Part shown: piece after piece, positions 25,690 through 38,778 of the stretch
Layout of the letters: every line of letters starts with the position of its first letter
Numbering within the stretch: position 1 is the first letter of the stretch
NCBI RefSeq assembly: GCF_964199755.1
Contig: NC_133911.1
Coordinates: forward strand, 3,251,001 to 3,315,000
DNA length: 64,000 bases
Direction of reading: 5' to 3'
Source of the DNA: Larus michahellis
Lineage: Eukaryota; Chordata; Aves; Charadriiformes; Laridae
Position numbers and translations under genes: made by a program
The notes under the pieces: model-generated
What the model saw: only the letters and a program-made list of their open reading frames with translations
Told to the model about the DNA's origin: nothing
The model's database searches: none

Positions 25690-28600
25690 TTTCAAGTTGA
25701 TAAACTGTAGGTAGCAAATGGGTTTGAACAGCCCATTTACTGGTGGTTGTAGCTTTTGAGTTTGCCTGGGAAAAGGCAAAGATGAGGCTAATGGCGTTTC
25801 GCCGCCGCTTTCCGAGCTGGAATTACTCACCTGGCTCACAGGGGCTCATCGCACAATTGTCACTGGTAAAAGCTTTCTCCCATTAAGGTGCAGCAGCAGG
25901 ACAAGGAATGTAGAGGAAGGGGGGACAGCCGGGGGTGGCTTGTTCAGAGAGTAGGGGGGTATTTGACTGAATTTCCTGCTGGGGATAACCGGGCAGCTGC
26001 CATGGCAGGAGCAGCCAAATCGCTCCTAGAATTTCCGAGCCGACGCACAGGTGGGGACAGTTTGTCCACGGAAACACAGAGCCACCTCATCACACATTAA
26101 AATAGTTTATTTTGGTTGCGAATCTGTAATCGTCTTAAAACAAAATGACATCAGTGCCTGTTCACAAATACAAAAAAAAAAAAAAAACCCAAAAAACCAA
26201 AACAAAAACTGAAACAAAAATAAAAAAAGACAAGTTTGCCAAATAAATTAATTTCCCCCCCCTCCCCAGTATCAAAAGTGCAAAATATGTACCTAGTTTT
26301 CAGTCCTACTTCTCAGGCTGCGATAGTGTGCTAGCTCCTGGCAGGCTTTCGGCGCACGGCAGAGCGGAGCAGGCAGCCGCTGCCCACCACGCTGGGAACA
26401 GGGAGGCGTTTTGGTACCAAACCTTTAGAGCGGGGGCCTGGTATCCCTCTGCTTCAGCTTCTGAGCGGTGTGCGAGTGCTCGGACTTCACTAGAATAGCG
26501 CACTTGGACTGAATTCCCTCAATCTTTGGATTACAAACCGCCATGTGCATAACAGAATCGCGAGCGCGTTTTGCTGACGATACGGTACGATATGGGTCGA
26601 GCGCCACTGGAGGCGGCAGGTGAGAAAATTATCGGGGGGTGATGGCTCGCGAATGCTGGGACGCGGTGGACAAATCTTGGGCGCAAGCAGCCTCCGACCA
26701 CGCTCTTCTACAAGAAAGCAAGCAGCCAGTGCTCCACCATGGACACCACAGCTAACTAAACGAGGGGTTTAGAAGAGTTTGGCATTCACTTCAGCCCATG
26801 TAAGAAGACTTTCCATAAAACAGCAATAAAAACCAGGTTAAAAGCCACAGCCGGTAAGGATGGACTGCTGCAAGTGCTCCTTAAACAAAAAAATGGTCTA
26901 AAAGGGGAGGTTACCTCTGCTAAAAAGAAAAGACAAAAAGGATTCCAGCTGGTGTGCGGCGCATGAACTGTAGTTTGAAGGCCATAAGGCCTTATCTTCT
27001 TTCTTGGGGCAGGGCTGAATTCCCTTGCTGTAGCACCACTAGGCACTTTTTTTTACTATATCAGGGGTTTTCTCCTGGTTTCTGACTAGCGACAGCAGAG
27101 ACCCAGAGTGTGTATTTTTTTTTTTTTTTTTTTTTTGCTTTTGCAAACATGTAAAAAGTGATGCGGAGCCTTCCACTGGGCTACAACCGTATTCTAGCCT
27201 CGTCCTGCACGGCAAGCTGCGGGAAAAGCACGGGAGTGCTACGGCCCTTGCTCCAGCCAAACGAAAATGAAGTCTAGCGGCATCAGGCCAGCCTTTTGTT
27301 CCCCGTCCCGCTCTGTTTCAGCAGTATGCCTGCGCCTCAGAGCTCTTTGGCAGGGAGAAGACCTTGCCTTCCTTCCTTCCCTCTCCTTTAGTGCTTCATT
27401 CGTGCAGCAGCACAAGCTCGGAGCTGCTGAGCTAAAATTAAGTAACCTCACGTAGGGTCAGTTGGTAGCATCGTAGCCTTTATTTGGAAGTACATTATAC
27501 ATGGGGTTTGAGATACCTGTGGTGGTCGCAGCACGCCGATCTGCTCCCCGGGCGGGGAGGAATGCAGCAAGCCAAGGGTTTGTGAGCAACTGGGTCACGT
27601 AGGCAGTGAAATGACTTGAGCATTCCCGGGTTTCCTATGGGATCGGCAGCTGGCTCAGAGATTGGCATAGTTATTCCTACTAACTGCCTGCTCTGCTAAG
27701 ATGGTAACTAAGGTGGCAAGGAGTGAGCTTTTAATTAACGCCAAGTGCTTGACCAGGTGCTCTACCATTGGGTTCTGAGCCCTACAACAAAGGCTGCCCC
27801 GCTGAGACCCCCGTGCTTTGGCAGTGCTGTAGCCTAACAGCGACTTGGGGACCACGGGGACTTGGCTCCTGTGCAGAGCGGCTGGAGGAGGCGCAGCAGG
27901 TACCAGCCCGGGCGACAGTGTCTGCCCCGGAGCCGTGAAAAGCAAACACAAGCCCCACAGGATTTCGGTCCCGGCTGCAAAGAGAAACCCTGCTGCTTTG
28001 CTTTATCGCTTGAGGAGTGGCAAGCGGCCATGAGTCTGCTGCTGCCCTTCCCTCCGCTGCACGAAGCGCCGCCCGTTCCCCCCGCGGTGTTGAAAGTGGC
28101 TGTTGGAGCCCTGCTAGGGCAAAGCATAAACTGAGCCCTGCGCTTTATGACTCTTCTGGCTTCACACAGACCTATGAGTTCAAAAAGATAAAAACAAAAC
28201 CCAACGCAAACAAACAAAAAACCAAGGCAGCAGCCTGCATGTTGAGAAACAAACATTGTGGCAAGAAGGAAACAGGCGAGAGTCTGAAACCGAGTGTCTT
28301 AAACCCACGCCTAAAGCAAAAGGAGTTTCACACGTAAGAGACGGTCTCATGATACAGGACTTCTGGGGCAACGTTTCAAGAATACAATCATCGAAGAATT
28401 AGGTTCCTTGATACAAAGAAAGGTTGGTTTGTACTACAGACGTAAGGGTGTTTGAAAGGAGCCCGGACTGACTCCCTAGCAGCTAGGTAGAGTTTCTTTG
28501 ACACATCTACTGGCTCATAGCAGCTCACGCCTACAATCTGAGGACACAGTTAAAGTTATGGCTCTAGGATACATCGTCTAAAATCGACAGAAGCAGAAAG

Positions 28601-29349
28601 GCATCTGAAAAAATCAATGTAACGTTTAAATGGCTCAACACCTTTACAGTATTTATGGCCGTGCAAAACCCCTTCCCTCCCCGGTTACGGTTTAGCCGGT
28701 GAAGCTGCACGTGGAACTATGACACGAGGAGCATGAAACATGCAGATCGCCTAGGAGCCCGCACCACAGGTGAGTCCCAGCTACAGGTTTGCTACAAGGG
28801 AGATGCTCCCGACCGTACTCTAGAGCACTTACCCCGGGGAAAGCCGATAAAAGTACGACCGCCTGGTGGGAGGAGGCCTTTCGGAAGGGCAGGGCCTGGG
28901 AGGGTCTGCGGGGTCTTGCCAGTGTTACACCATGCACCATGGGCTAAGCACACAGGGAAGGGGAGAGAGAACCACAACCCAACCTGCGTCGCCGGCCGCG
29001 TTCGGTCTGGACTGAGTCACCGCGCAGAGAAGTCACAGGTTTTTTTTTCTTCAACCGAGGTAAAACGAGAGATGGAACAGAGGGTGACTCGGGAAGCGGA
29101 TGCGGCAAGACAAGAAGGGAAAAACGGACTTCTTGGCTCTTCGGTAGTACGGCATCCAAACGCACGAAGGAGACAGTGGAGGGAATTTTGGTGCGCTTGG
29201 CTGTGCTCCTGGGCTCTAGTCGCCGGCCCTAGGAGAGTTCATCTAAAACCTAAGGTCCATTCGTCAACGCTTGTTTTCTTATTCCTGGAAAGAGCTGTCC
29301 CTTGTCATCTTCATAAAAAGTTTGTCCATTAGAATCTCTTTAAAATCCC
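25690..29349 (-). other. DNAJC16: DNAJC16 3' UTR and AGMAT/DNAJC16 tail-to-tail gap
   Basis: AGMAT and DNAJC16 converge here. From 29349 down to about 26090 is the probable DNAJC16 3' UTR, ending after a minus-strand AATAAA at 26106-26111; another AATAAA lies at 27479-27484. An A-rich run lies at 26171-26230 on the plus strand, and a 22-base T run at 27115-27136 reads as poly(A) in the DNAJC16 transcript. No other coding gene is visible. The 199-aa plus-strand frame at 28733-29332 has no recognisable similarity. Confidence 0.6.
26106..26111 (-). terminator. DNAJC16: DNAJC16 distal polyadenylation signal
   Basis: Minus-strand AATAAA about 3.24 kb after the DNAJC16 stop codon. A second candidate lies at 27479-27484. 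Confidence 0.5.
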
Positions 29350-32300
29350 TCAGTCTAGCGCGGGCCACGAGGGGATATAGAACCTCTGTAAGGAACCCTC
29401 TAGGAGGCGTTCCATCCAAAAGGACAATTTGTGTAATTTGTTTTTAATGGATCTAGATCCCGGGCTGCAGGAGGATTTCCCTCTGGTTTCTGTGTGTAGT
29501 GAGGAATCGTAATCCTCGCACGAGCCCAGGGTTCCCCCCTCATCCCCTGATCTGTGAGGCTTGAAGAGGCAGAAGTATTTCTTGTGGCCGTTCAGAGCCA
29601 GGACGTAGCCCGTGTAGTCGCGCTCGAGGAAATGCTTGTCGTACTGGTTTGGGATGGGGGCCGCATCCTGCGCGAACTCTAACAAGTACTCCAGCCATTC
29701 TCGGTGCTTGTCCAGGCTGAGGAAGGAGAAATGAAGAGAGCTGCTCCTGGGGGAAAAGCAGAGGAGAAGCGGGATTAGCACGTCTCCCGAGTCAGGCTGG
29801 ATTCCTACTGGGCCGGTAAGCGTTTGGAACAAGGGCAGGTGCAGAGCTGCGTCACCACGGCTCCTTTTTTAACCCAGTTCAGCACGCGTGACAGTTACCT
29901 AGCATGCAGCACTGTCGTGCTCTCAATTTGTTGAGATGCGGGTACAGACAAAGCGGCCGCAGCGCCAGACCTGTCTGGCCACGTTCACCGAGCACGGCCA
30001 GGAAAGGCCGCTTGGTTTTCAGTGCTTAATGAATGTGGAGGCTGCTTTGCTCACCAGAAGCATTCCCTCCTGGCAAGTGAGCTGACACCGCTCCTAACCG
30101 TTATCAGAGCAGCATTACGCACATTGCTAAAACAGTAACAGAAACCCAGGAGAGGGCCCCAGCCTACCCTGTGAACGTGTAGACTTCCAGGGCAAACTTC
30201 TGGAGGAGGGCAGTTTTGGTCGAGTTGGACAGGATCAAGACCACGTTCATGTGCCCCGGCCTCAGGCGGACCAGGTTGCTGTTATAGTTGATGTCCGTTA
30301 GCTCGGTCACCTCGACGAAGCCCTTCTTGGGAATCCTGCCGCAATGAAACAGTGGTTGAGTGAAAGTGAAAAGAAGGACCGGGAGTGACTGAGGATGGAG
30401 AAAGGGTGAACTTGTTCCCTACCTCCTTACGCTGAGCCATCCCCGTGCCCTGTAGCTAAAGCCAGCTGAATCGGTGCAATGGCCAGACTCGGATCTTCCT
30501 CAACAAGTCAGGCAGACCTTGGCCTTTCCCTGAGAATGTCGCCTGGGCAAAACTCTGTGGGAATGGCCTGATAACTAAGTTTGTGCACCCCTGTCCTTGC
30601 TGGCCTGGGGCCTGGCTAACCACCACGCCTCCCCGCCCCGCTGCGCCCGCACTGCCCTGCGCAACAACTGCGCTGTGTCCCCGCTACTCTGGCGCTTCTC
30701 TGCTGTTGGCCTCACGCTCTCTGCGCACGCTTTCTATGCGCAGATGCTCCCTGAGCAATGCTTCAGCAGAAAACATTTCTGGAGAAATTAGAGAGGGAAC
30801 CTGTTACTCTCTTTGCTGAAGCTCGCATCGTTCTTCTCGGTCTTTGCGGCGGTTTCTTCTTTCTCAGAGGGAGGAGAGTCCCTTGTATCACTCGAATCGC
30901 TGTAAAAGAAGATGAGCTTGTGTGTGTTTAAGGCGTCAGATTGGACCGAGTTGCTGTTGGCTGGGCCGTAAGATCCTCTAGGACGTTTTGGCATGCACTC
31001 ACCTGAAAGCCTGAACAATAACGGTGCCAAAGAGGATGAAGAGCGCAGAGAAGAGCAAGGACAGCAGCGGCATCATTTCTCGCCTGAGGGGAAGATTTGC
31101 AAACAGCAATCAGGTCTGCGAGTTGCGCGGTTTCTGCTTGAATTTCAGTTCCTGTCTACCTCGAATAATATCACGCAGTTTCCCCAGAAACTCGGCTCAT
31201 TTCCTGGGGTCTTAAAGAAGATCAGGATTTTGAGCACCGTCCTGCTGCCACCCACAACGAGGAGGATATAAATGGCTCCATTTTAAAATAAGGTGACAGG
31301 GAAGTGGTGAAAAACAATCAATGTGTGTTTTCAGGAGCGTAATGTACCGAAGTACCCAGCACTCAAGGCAGAAGCGAATGTCACTGTGGTGTCACCGCTC
31401 TTCGCCTAAATCTCGAGAGAATACAGGCACCTACGTATTTTGATTTGTTCTCAATTCTGTTAATAAGAACCTGGTTCTACTACAGATCTGAACAAGGTAA
31501 CAGCAAATCCTGCTCCCTGTCGAGGCTCATTAGCACCCAATCCGTACCAGTTACTGTGAAACAAACTGTCCCAGCAGTCCGAGATATAGTCCAGCATGGA
31601 ATAGAGCCATCGGATAAGGAACATCTGTTGAAGAAGAGAAAAGAAAAGAGCAAATGACAAAACTGCTGTCCAGAGCCCAGACAGGACTCCCACCCCTTAA
31701 ACAGAACTCCAGTCTGAATCGGCTTCGGAGCATGCCATAAGCTCTTCCTTCCCTGAGCGAGAAAACTTTTAAGAGTCTTGCCTTGGTATTTTAAAATATA
31801 AATAATGCCATAACCATCCAAAAAGGTAACACAGCTGTTAGGCAGCTGGAAAGGCCGTGCACTTACGGGAGCGAGTTCGTCATTCAAGTCTGCCAGGACA
31901 GTCTCTGAAGAGAGAAGGCCAGGGTCTGTCCTCAGCTGGTCCAGAAGATCCAGGAGGATGAAGTTGTCCTCATTGCTGCCTTGCCAGGCATCCTCCAAGG
32001 TTTTGTAGGCGATCTTCCCCGCGTTGTTGCGTCTCTCCAAAATGACCACCTGGACGAGCCAATAACATTGCAGATGTCAGAGAGGAAGGTACTTTTTTCC
32101 AGACAGATGCCCACAATTAGGCATCAGATCAAGGTGTAGCACCCTACATAAAGTGATGAGAGTCAGCATGACAGAAGGGAAAGGGGAGAAGAAGGGGGGG
32201 GGGGAAAAAAGGAACCCTCACAGCTGATTTTCCCCGATACTTCTCCTCATCCATCAGCAAGGCGTCTGCAAATTCCGGCTGCCGATCATTATAGATGTGC

Positions 32301-35300
32301 ACAAACTTCAGCGTGTCTTTTGTGTTGGCCACAGCGAAAGCCAAAAACGTCTCATAAGCCTCGGCAAACTTCTCGCCTTCTCCGGTAAGTAGGACCACAC
32401 AGTGCCTAGGCAATGCAAGAAGATGGGGGATTAGGAGTCATTCTGGACGCGAGAGGAAACGACCCTCCCCTTTCCACTAGCCAGAACGATCCCGATGAGC
32501 CAGAAACCTATTGAACAGCACGGATACCCAGCATGATCCAATGCAGTCGTTTCCCTTCTCCCTCAGAATCCAACAAAAGGTGGCTTTAGGAGCAGCCCCA
32601 GAGCCTCGAGGAACAAAACGCAGTGACACGTCACCCACAGAGCCTTACTTTCGTTGACGGTGAGACTTCTTCACAGGACACAGCTCCTGGAAGAGCCTCT
32701 GGTTGGTGAGTCTGGCCACCATGAGGAACTTATTCTGGGAAAGGAAGTCGTCAATGAGCTGCTTCTTCATATCTCGTGCCTGGCAAGGACAAAGAAAGCA
32801 GAGGTCAGTACCGAGCAGGGTGAGGACAGTGAAGCTGTTGCAACATTCTTATCTGGAGCCTGGGGAAGGCTGACAGCCATCACAGTCCTCACTGAAACCA
32901 CCAGAGACGTTTCGAGGCCCCGAGACTGAGAAGCCACCTGCAGCCACCCTCCTGAAAAGGTCAGACAGCGTAGCCGAAGCCTACTGAGCATCCTCCCTCC
33001 TAATGATCGTGCTCTGCTCTGCTGAAGCCCGAGTTTCTGCTGAGATCGAATGCTCTTTACTCTGAAATCCACCACCGACCAGCCCCTCATCACAAGCTTG
33101 GTCAGAAAACCCTCAGTCAGTGTCCATCTCGCCTAAGCTCTCGGCGAGGACTGAGCAATACCTGCACAACATCAGCGGGCTTGTCGATGTGCTCCTTGAA
33201 GATCATCATGGTGGGCGTGTAGACGTTGATGTTGTACTGACTGGACAACTCCTCGGTGCCTCGGAGTCCGACGTACACGTAACCAAAGGACAAGTAATCT
33301 CGGTACGCAAAGGCAGTCAGCTGGAGGGGAAGAAAGCACCGGCGCGTGTTTACATTAGAGAGCAAACAAGTTTTTCTCCCCCTGAGTGCCTGTGGCAACT
33401 TTGCTTTGAGAACACCTCCCGCTGTTTTAAACGAAACGCTGCTGCGCAAGGTAAGAGCCCTTCCTCTCCCTCGCTGAGCGGCACTTTGCATCCTCTTAGT
33501 CATCGTACAGGGAGCCTCAATGGAGCCACAGCTTTATTTTACAACCTGACATTTTGCACAGTAGCGGGCGTTTCTTAGGAAACGGGCTTTCCAGTAACCC
33601 AAAGTAGATGTGCTGCAAAAATCCCTCATTACCCATGAAGGTTAGCACATGCCTCTGTTACCGCTACCTCCCAAACCCACCTGCACCTTCACATCCACTA
33701 AGGGCACATCTGTGGCGGGACAGAGAAATGATCTCCTAATGAAGTCGGTCATCTGGCCATGCCATTTTCAACCGACGTAAATCAACTTGTTCTCTTACAA
33801 CGAGTCAATAGTATTTAGAGGCATCAGTCTGCCTCTGCTCACAGCAATATCACATTTTCTTTCGGAACAGCTGGATTTATTAGTAAGTCAAACAATGCAG
33901 CGACAGAAATCACATTACCTTGTATAATAACGGCACAACTGGCATATGATCAAATAGAAGGACATGGGGCTTGTTTTCTTTCTTCCAGTTGGAGAGAAAG
34001 CGGATGTAGTTTTTATCTGTAATCTTTAAATAGAACCAGCACATTAGTTTAACCTCTGAGATGTTAGACCTCTGAGCCCTACGCGATGCTGTAGGATTAG
34101 ATGTCTGAATGAGAACTGAGTCTAAAAGAGCTGCCCAGGTGTTAGAGAAAGCAGACTCCGGGGGTTTGTCTTTCCAACAGGTATGCCTGATCTGTGCTTT
34201 TTGATACAGGAGATCAGTTAAAACCGTCTCGATCCCCACCAACCCTCTGAGCTAGTGCACCCTCTGCCAATGCTGTTCATCAATGCTGATGCCACATTCG
34301 TTCTTGTAACTGTTCATTGGGGCCGTACGCTTTACACATAGTGGGAAGCCAAGGGTTAACAGGCACCTGTGAGCTCCATCAAACCTGCTCTGTTTTAGCT
34401 GTGGTACCCCCTTGACCTAGAGGAAGGAGAAAAAAGGGAGATCACAGCTGGTTTAGGGACCCACGGGGAGAGGAGCAGACTGCCAGCTCTGGTTTTGAGG
34501 AACGCCTGGCTGTGAGAGGTGAAATGGCTGCGTTAGCCGCGGAAAGGGACAGCAGACCCCGCTTTTGGGGTGAGAAGTCGAATACCCAGACAACATCAGG
34601 TTGGGAGTCCATTGGGAAGGGTGGCCCCTTTCCCCAGAGGAAAAGGAGATGAGGCAAACAAGGCTCCAGGCAGAGGACGGGCAGGTGAGAGCGCTACGGG
34701 AGCTGACCCAGCCGCACTGCACTGAAAGGGGAGGTGGGTGCTTTAGGACTCTGACAAAAATAACCGAGCAAGGCTGAAATGCAGGAATTTTTTTATCTAG
34801 TAGGGGGGTTTTACTATAATTTTGAAAGGGCTCACGCCGGCGGCTGCAGTTTCAAAGGTCTAAATCAAAACTGGACAAAACAAACAGCGGGTCTCTGGGT
34901 GAGTTTTAGCAGACAATACCTACAAGTCAGTAAGCGGTCCTTAAGTTGATGGATGAAACCCTGAGAAAGGAAGTGAAATCCGAAGGCAGGTAGGGCATGC
35001 TCACTGATTCCAAACCTGGGGGGTAGCTTTCGTACAGCTCTGGCAGCCGTGGGGTATTACAACTGGGAGAAGATCAGGCACACAAAGTTGCTGGCGTAAC
35101 CACCTAGTAGCATGATTAACCCTTTGGCAAGGGGAAGCGTTACAGAGCCGCATCACGTGATTGCTTCTGACAGCTCCAGGGTTTGTAGCTGTAATTACAA
35201 CTCTCAAAACGCCTCGCTTCACCAGCCTCAGTTGGATCTTCTCACGTTCATGACACAGATCAGCTCAGGGGCTGAATTAAACAGATTAGCCACCGAAACA

Positions 35301-38300
35301 GCTGAAGAGAGACGAATATCCAAATAGGCATGAGAAGCAGCACGTGACACTCTTACTAGCGCGTACCTTTTCTACAAGATTCCCTGGCAGAAGGTTCTCC
35401 ACGAATTGCCGCAGGTTTTCTCGAATGACAGCGTTGTGGAAGAAGGTTATTTTCCCGTTAATAAGCCCTAGTAGGGAGGGTGTGCTGTGCGCACCTAGGT
35501 GATGGGCGAGGCGTCTTTCGTACCCAGCGTGAACGACTCCGATTCCCACTCCTGAAAAAGGAGAGCGAGTTCGCATGAAAGATCACCAACCCAAAACACC
35601 TAGGAGAAAACCGAGGTTGAAGACCTGTTCCCTTGCCCAGCACCCTGCTCCCCAGTTATTCATGGGACTGTCCCTCCTAACTCTGTTCTTTCCCCCTCTT
35701 GCAACCCTTGAAGACTGTATTTAAAACTCATAGCTTTATCGAGTGATCCGCGCTGTATGGTAGCGGCCCTGAAGTTGAGGACATATGCCGCAGGGATCTT
35801 TGCTTAGCAAAGCCATCCAAGCACAGGACTGAAGAGCAACACAGCATTTACGCTGGTGGCCTAAACTCATGGCGGTGCGATCAGCTCTCGGCCACGCCAG
35901 CATTTATCATCATCAGTGCCGGACTAAGCCACTAGCCGTACGGACAGGAGAAAAGATATCTGGTCCTTGTGATCTACAGGATTAGGTTTTTCCTCATTTC
36001 TAACATACAGCCTCATCGATTGCGATGTTAGTAACACACAGGAAAGCATAAGGGTAAATCCCTGAGGAAATTTAGAGATTAAACTCAGTTCTCCAAAGCT
36101 GAAGGCAAGCGCTCGCTGGGCAAGGGACACGCGCCCAGCCTGAACAGCCTCGTCCTTACCCAGCGCCTCCAATTCCTGAGCAACTTCCTTCCACACAGGC
36201 TCAATGTGGATGCAGCTGAAACACCAGTCTGAGGTTATTTTAATGAGGTAAGGTTTCTTGAAACTATCTGGCACGATTTCGTTGATGTAGTGGGAAAAAT
36301 GGAGCAAATACTTCTCGTCGGAGCTGTCCCGCCTCTCCGAATTAAAGGGGAAATGGAAGAAGGACTCGTCAAAATAGAAGCCTTCATGGAAGTGGTGGAA
36401 CTGGCGATGCTGGTGCTGAGAGTAGCCCTGGCTGTCCCCGGCATCTCCGTAGTGATCAAAGTTTGCCCTTTTTTCCTCGTTGGAGAGAATCTGGGAAGTA
36501 GATGGTAGAAGAACGGTCGCCTGAAACCGTGAGGGAGAACTGCCCGGACAATAATCCCTTAGTAAATAACTGCAGCTGCATAAGGACGGGCTATGAGGGA
36601 ACTTGCACCCTTTGCTGCGCATTGGAGGGATAAATATTCTGGAAAAGGGAACTATCGCGTTGCCTCCAGGCTCACGGTGGTAAATAAGGGTAAAAAAAAA
36701 CCCAAAGCCCAAAGAAAAGGAGCCAGTAAATCAAGACTGATGTACCCATTTCTGACACCAATTGCTCCTCGAGCCTGAACGTCACACCATCTGAGCAGTG
36801 ACGCTTTTTTCTGGAGCAGCTTTTGCTGGCATCTATTTGAACGCTGAGGGTTTTCTCAGCGCATCATAAAGCGCCAGAAGTTTTACCGAGCAGCCAGAAG
36901 CCCCGCAGAGAAACTGCATTTATTTCGGCTGGGAGATGATGGTTTGCTTTATTTCTGCGGGCTCAGCTCACTTGCCCTGGAAGTGCCGGGTCAGCCACCG
37001 CAAACTGGGGCAGCCAATTTTGAGAGCTGCACAGGAGCGATGTGCAAATAACTACTTACGCAAAGAATAATTTGAAGGGACTAAAGCCCTGCGGTGACTA
37101 ACATGGTTTACATCATCCCCAAAATACTTCTATGGATGTGTGACACAGACAAGACAGCCACCCAGCTGTGTGGGGCTCAGCGAATACCCGCTCCTCCCTC
37201 GTTTGAGGCTTTTTAGTGAGAACAGGGTCGACCTGTAGCCAAATATTTGCAACAGAGGCCACTTCGGTGTCATCCAGCAGCTCTCTGTTGAGAAAAAAGA
37301 CTAAACTTTTCTGGTCAGTAGTGTCCGCCCCCACAGGGTCCAGCACCTTTCCCGTGTAGCCATATGCAGAAAAAGCACAAAGCCCAGTATGGAAAAACAA
37401 GGTCACTTAACTTTGATCTTAATGACAGCACGAGTTTAGCAAGAAGAGCGTGTTACCTCATAGGCCTTGCTAATCTGGATGAATTTGTCTTCCGCTCCTG
37501 GGTCCTTGTTTTTGTCAGGGTGCCTACGAGGCAGAACCGGAGGAAAAGGGGGTCAGCAGTTCCCCGGGGGGGCACAGCGAGCTGTCAGCGTCCCTTCAGA
37601 GGCGAGCGGGATGCAGACAGTTAGGGTGTGTGGCAGCATCCCAAAGCTGAGATTGGATTGTACACCCAGCACATGCTCTCCCTACCCAAACCCCACCCCA
37701 AAACGCAGCACCGGGACACGTGCCATGCACCTGCAGACCTGTCCCTCCATCCAATCCATCGCGAACGGCCCAAGCCCAGGACAAGGGAATGTGTTTCTCC
37801 CCTACCCACTACAGCGGTGCATCCCTCAGCTCCTGCCCTACATATCTACCGCATTCTTCCTGTAAACTACCTCCTGCCACAGCCCTCAGACAAAGCTACG
37901 CTGGCTCTAAAAGCTCCATGTGAGGCTATTTTCCAAGGTAACGTCTCAAGCCTCAGTGCACACCACCAAAGCAAGGGGCATGACATTTGTGGATCCAACA
38001 CGTTTCACTTCCACAGCACTGGGGTCGAGTTGCCCTTGGACATCGATGTATCAAACTGACACTCAAACCCTGGTGTATTAAAGGCTCCTGGGTAAGTCAG
38101 GGGGAACTTTCCCCCCCATAGCCAGCCTGCGGGAGGGTTTTACAGCACGGATTGCTGGCGTGAAGGTGTCTGCTTGGTGTCAGGACGACTCCTGGGCCAC
38201 GAGGAAGACCCGGCGCTCATCTCTGACAGCCTGCTGAGCCTCGTCTGGCACGGACCACCAGGTAAGGTGGCCAATGCCACCACCCGGCAGTGTCACCCGC

Positions 38301-38588
38301 TCCTCAGAGCACAGCGGCCTGGCTCTGTCAACCGAGAGGACGCAAAACAGCACCGTGTGTGTCCCCGTGTCCGGTGCCGGGGAGGGGAGATCAGAGCCCG
38401 GGTCGGAGGGGAGGCACGTACCATTCCCGGGCGAGCCGCTTGTAGGCCTTCTTGATGTCGGCCTGGCTGGAGCTCCGGCCGACCCCCAGGACGCGGTACG
38501 GGTCGAAATCCCCCGCCGCGGCCTGCGCTCCCAGGGCGGCCAGCAGCAAGGCGGCGGCCCAAGCCAAGCCCGCCCGCCCCAGCTGCAT
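29350..38588 (-). CDS. DNAJC16: DNAJC16 (ERdj8), ER J-domain and thioredoxin-like protein
   Basis: Fourteen coding exons in transcription order: 38588-38422, 37523-37457, 36490-36160, 35551-35367, 34023-33919, 33320-33162, 32779-32649, 32405-32222, 32049-31867, 31624-31548, 31083-31003, 30899-30801, 30335-30168 and 29746-29350. They give 777 aa (human 782). A signal peptide of about 26 aa is followed by a J domain with HPD at 57-59, split by intron 1. A thioredoxin-like region carries C168-F-S-C171 in [11 protein letters not shown]. One membrane helix lies near 533-556 ([19 protein letters not shown]). A conserved C-terminal region ends [11 protein letters not shown]. The family acts in the ER, and ERdj8 has been linked to autophagosome size. 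Exon 12 ends with an atypical donor, GTTCCC. The promoter is shared head to head with CASP9. Confidence 0.97.
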
Positions 38589-38778
38589 GGCTCAGGCGGG
38601 CAGAGGGGGCCGGCGGAGGCCCCGCGGGCTGGGGACCGGCGACCGGCGGGGGCCGCGGACAGGCCGCCCTCACCCACCCTGCGCCGCCGCTTCCGGCGCG
38701 CCCGCCCCGCCGTCACCATAGAGACGGCGCCGCTTCCGGTCACCGAGAGGGAGCGGCCAGAGCGGCGGCGGCGGCGCC
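38589..38778. promoter_or_regulatory. Divergent DNAJC16 / CASP9 CpG promoter
   Basis: Only 190 bp separate the two start codons, on opposite strands. The stretch is CpG-dense and TATA-less. It holds two copies of the ETS-type site CCGCTTCCGG, at 38687-38696 and 38730-38739, in the same orientation 43 bp apart. One bidirectional promoter probably drives both genes. The head-to-head arrangement also holds in human. Confidence 0.75.

Noticed and set aside
28733-29332. 199-codon plus-strand frame
   Set aside because: It sits antisense within the DNAJC16 3' UTR with no recognisable domain or splice context.
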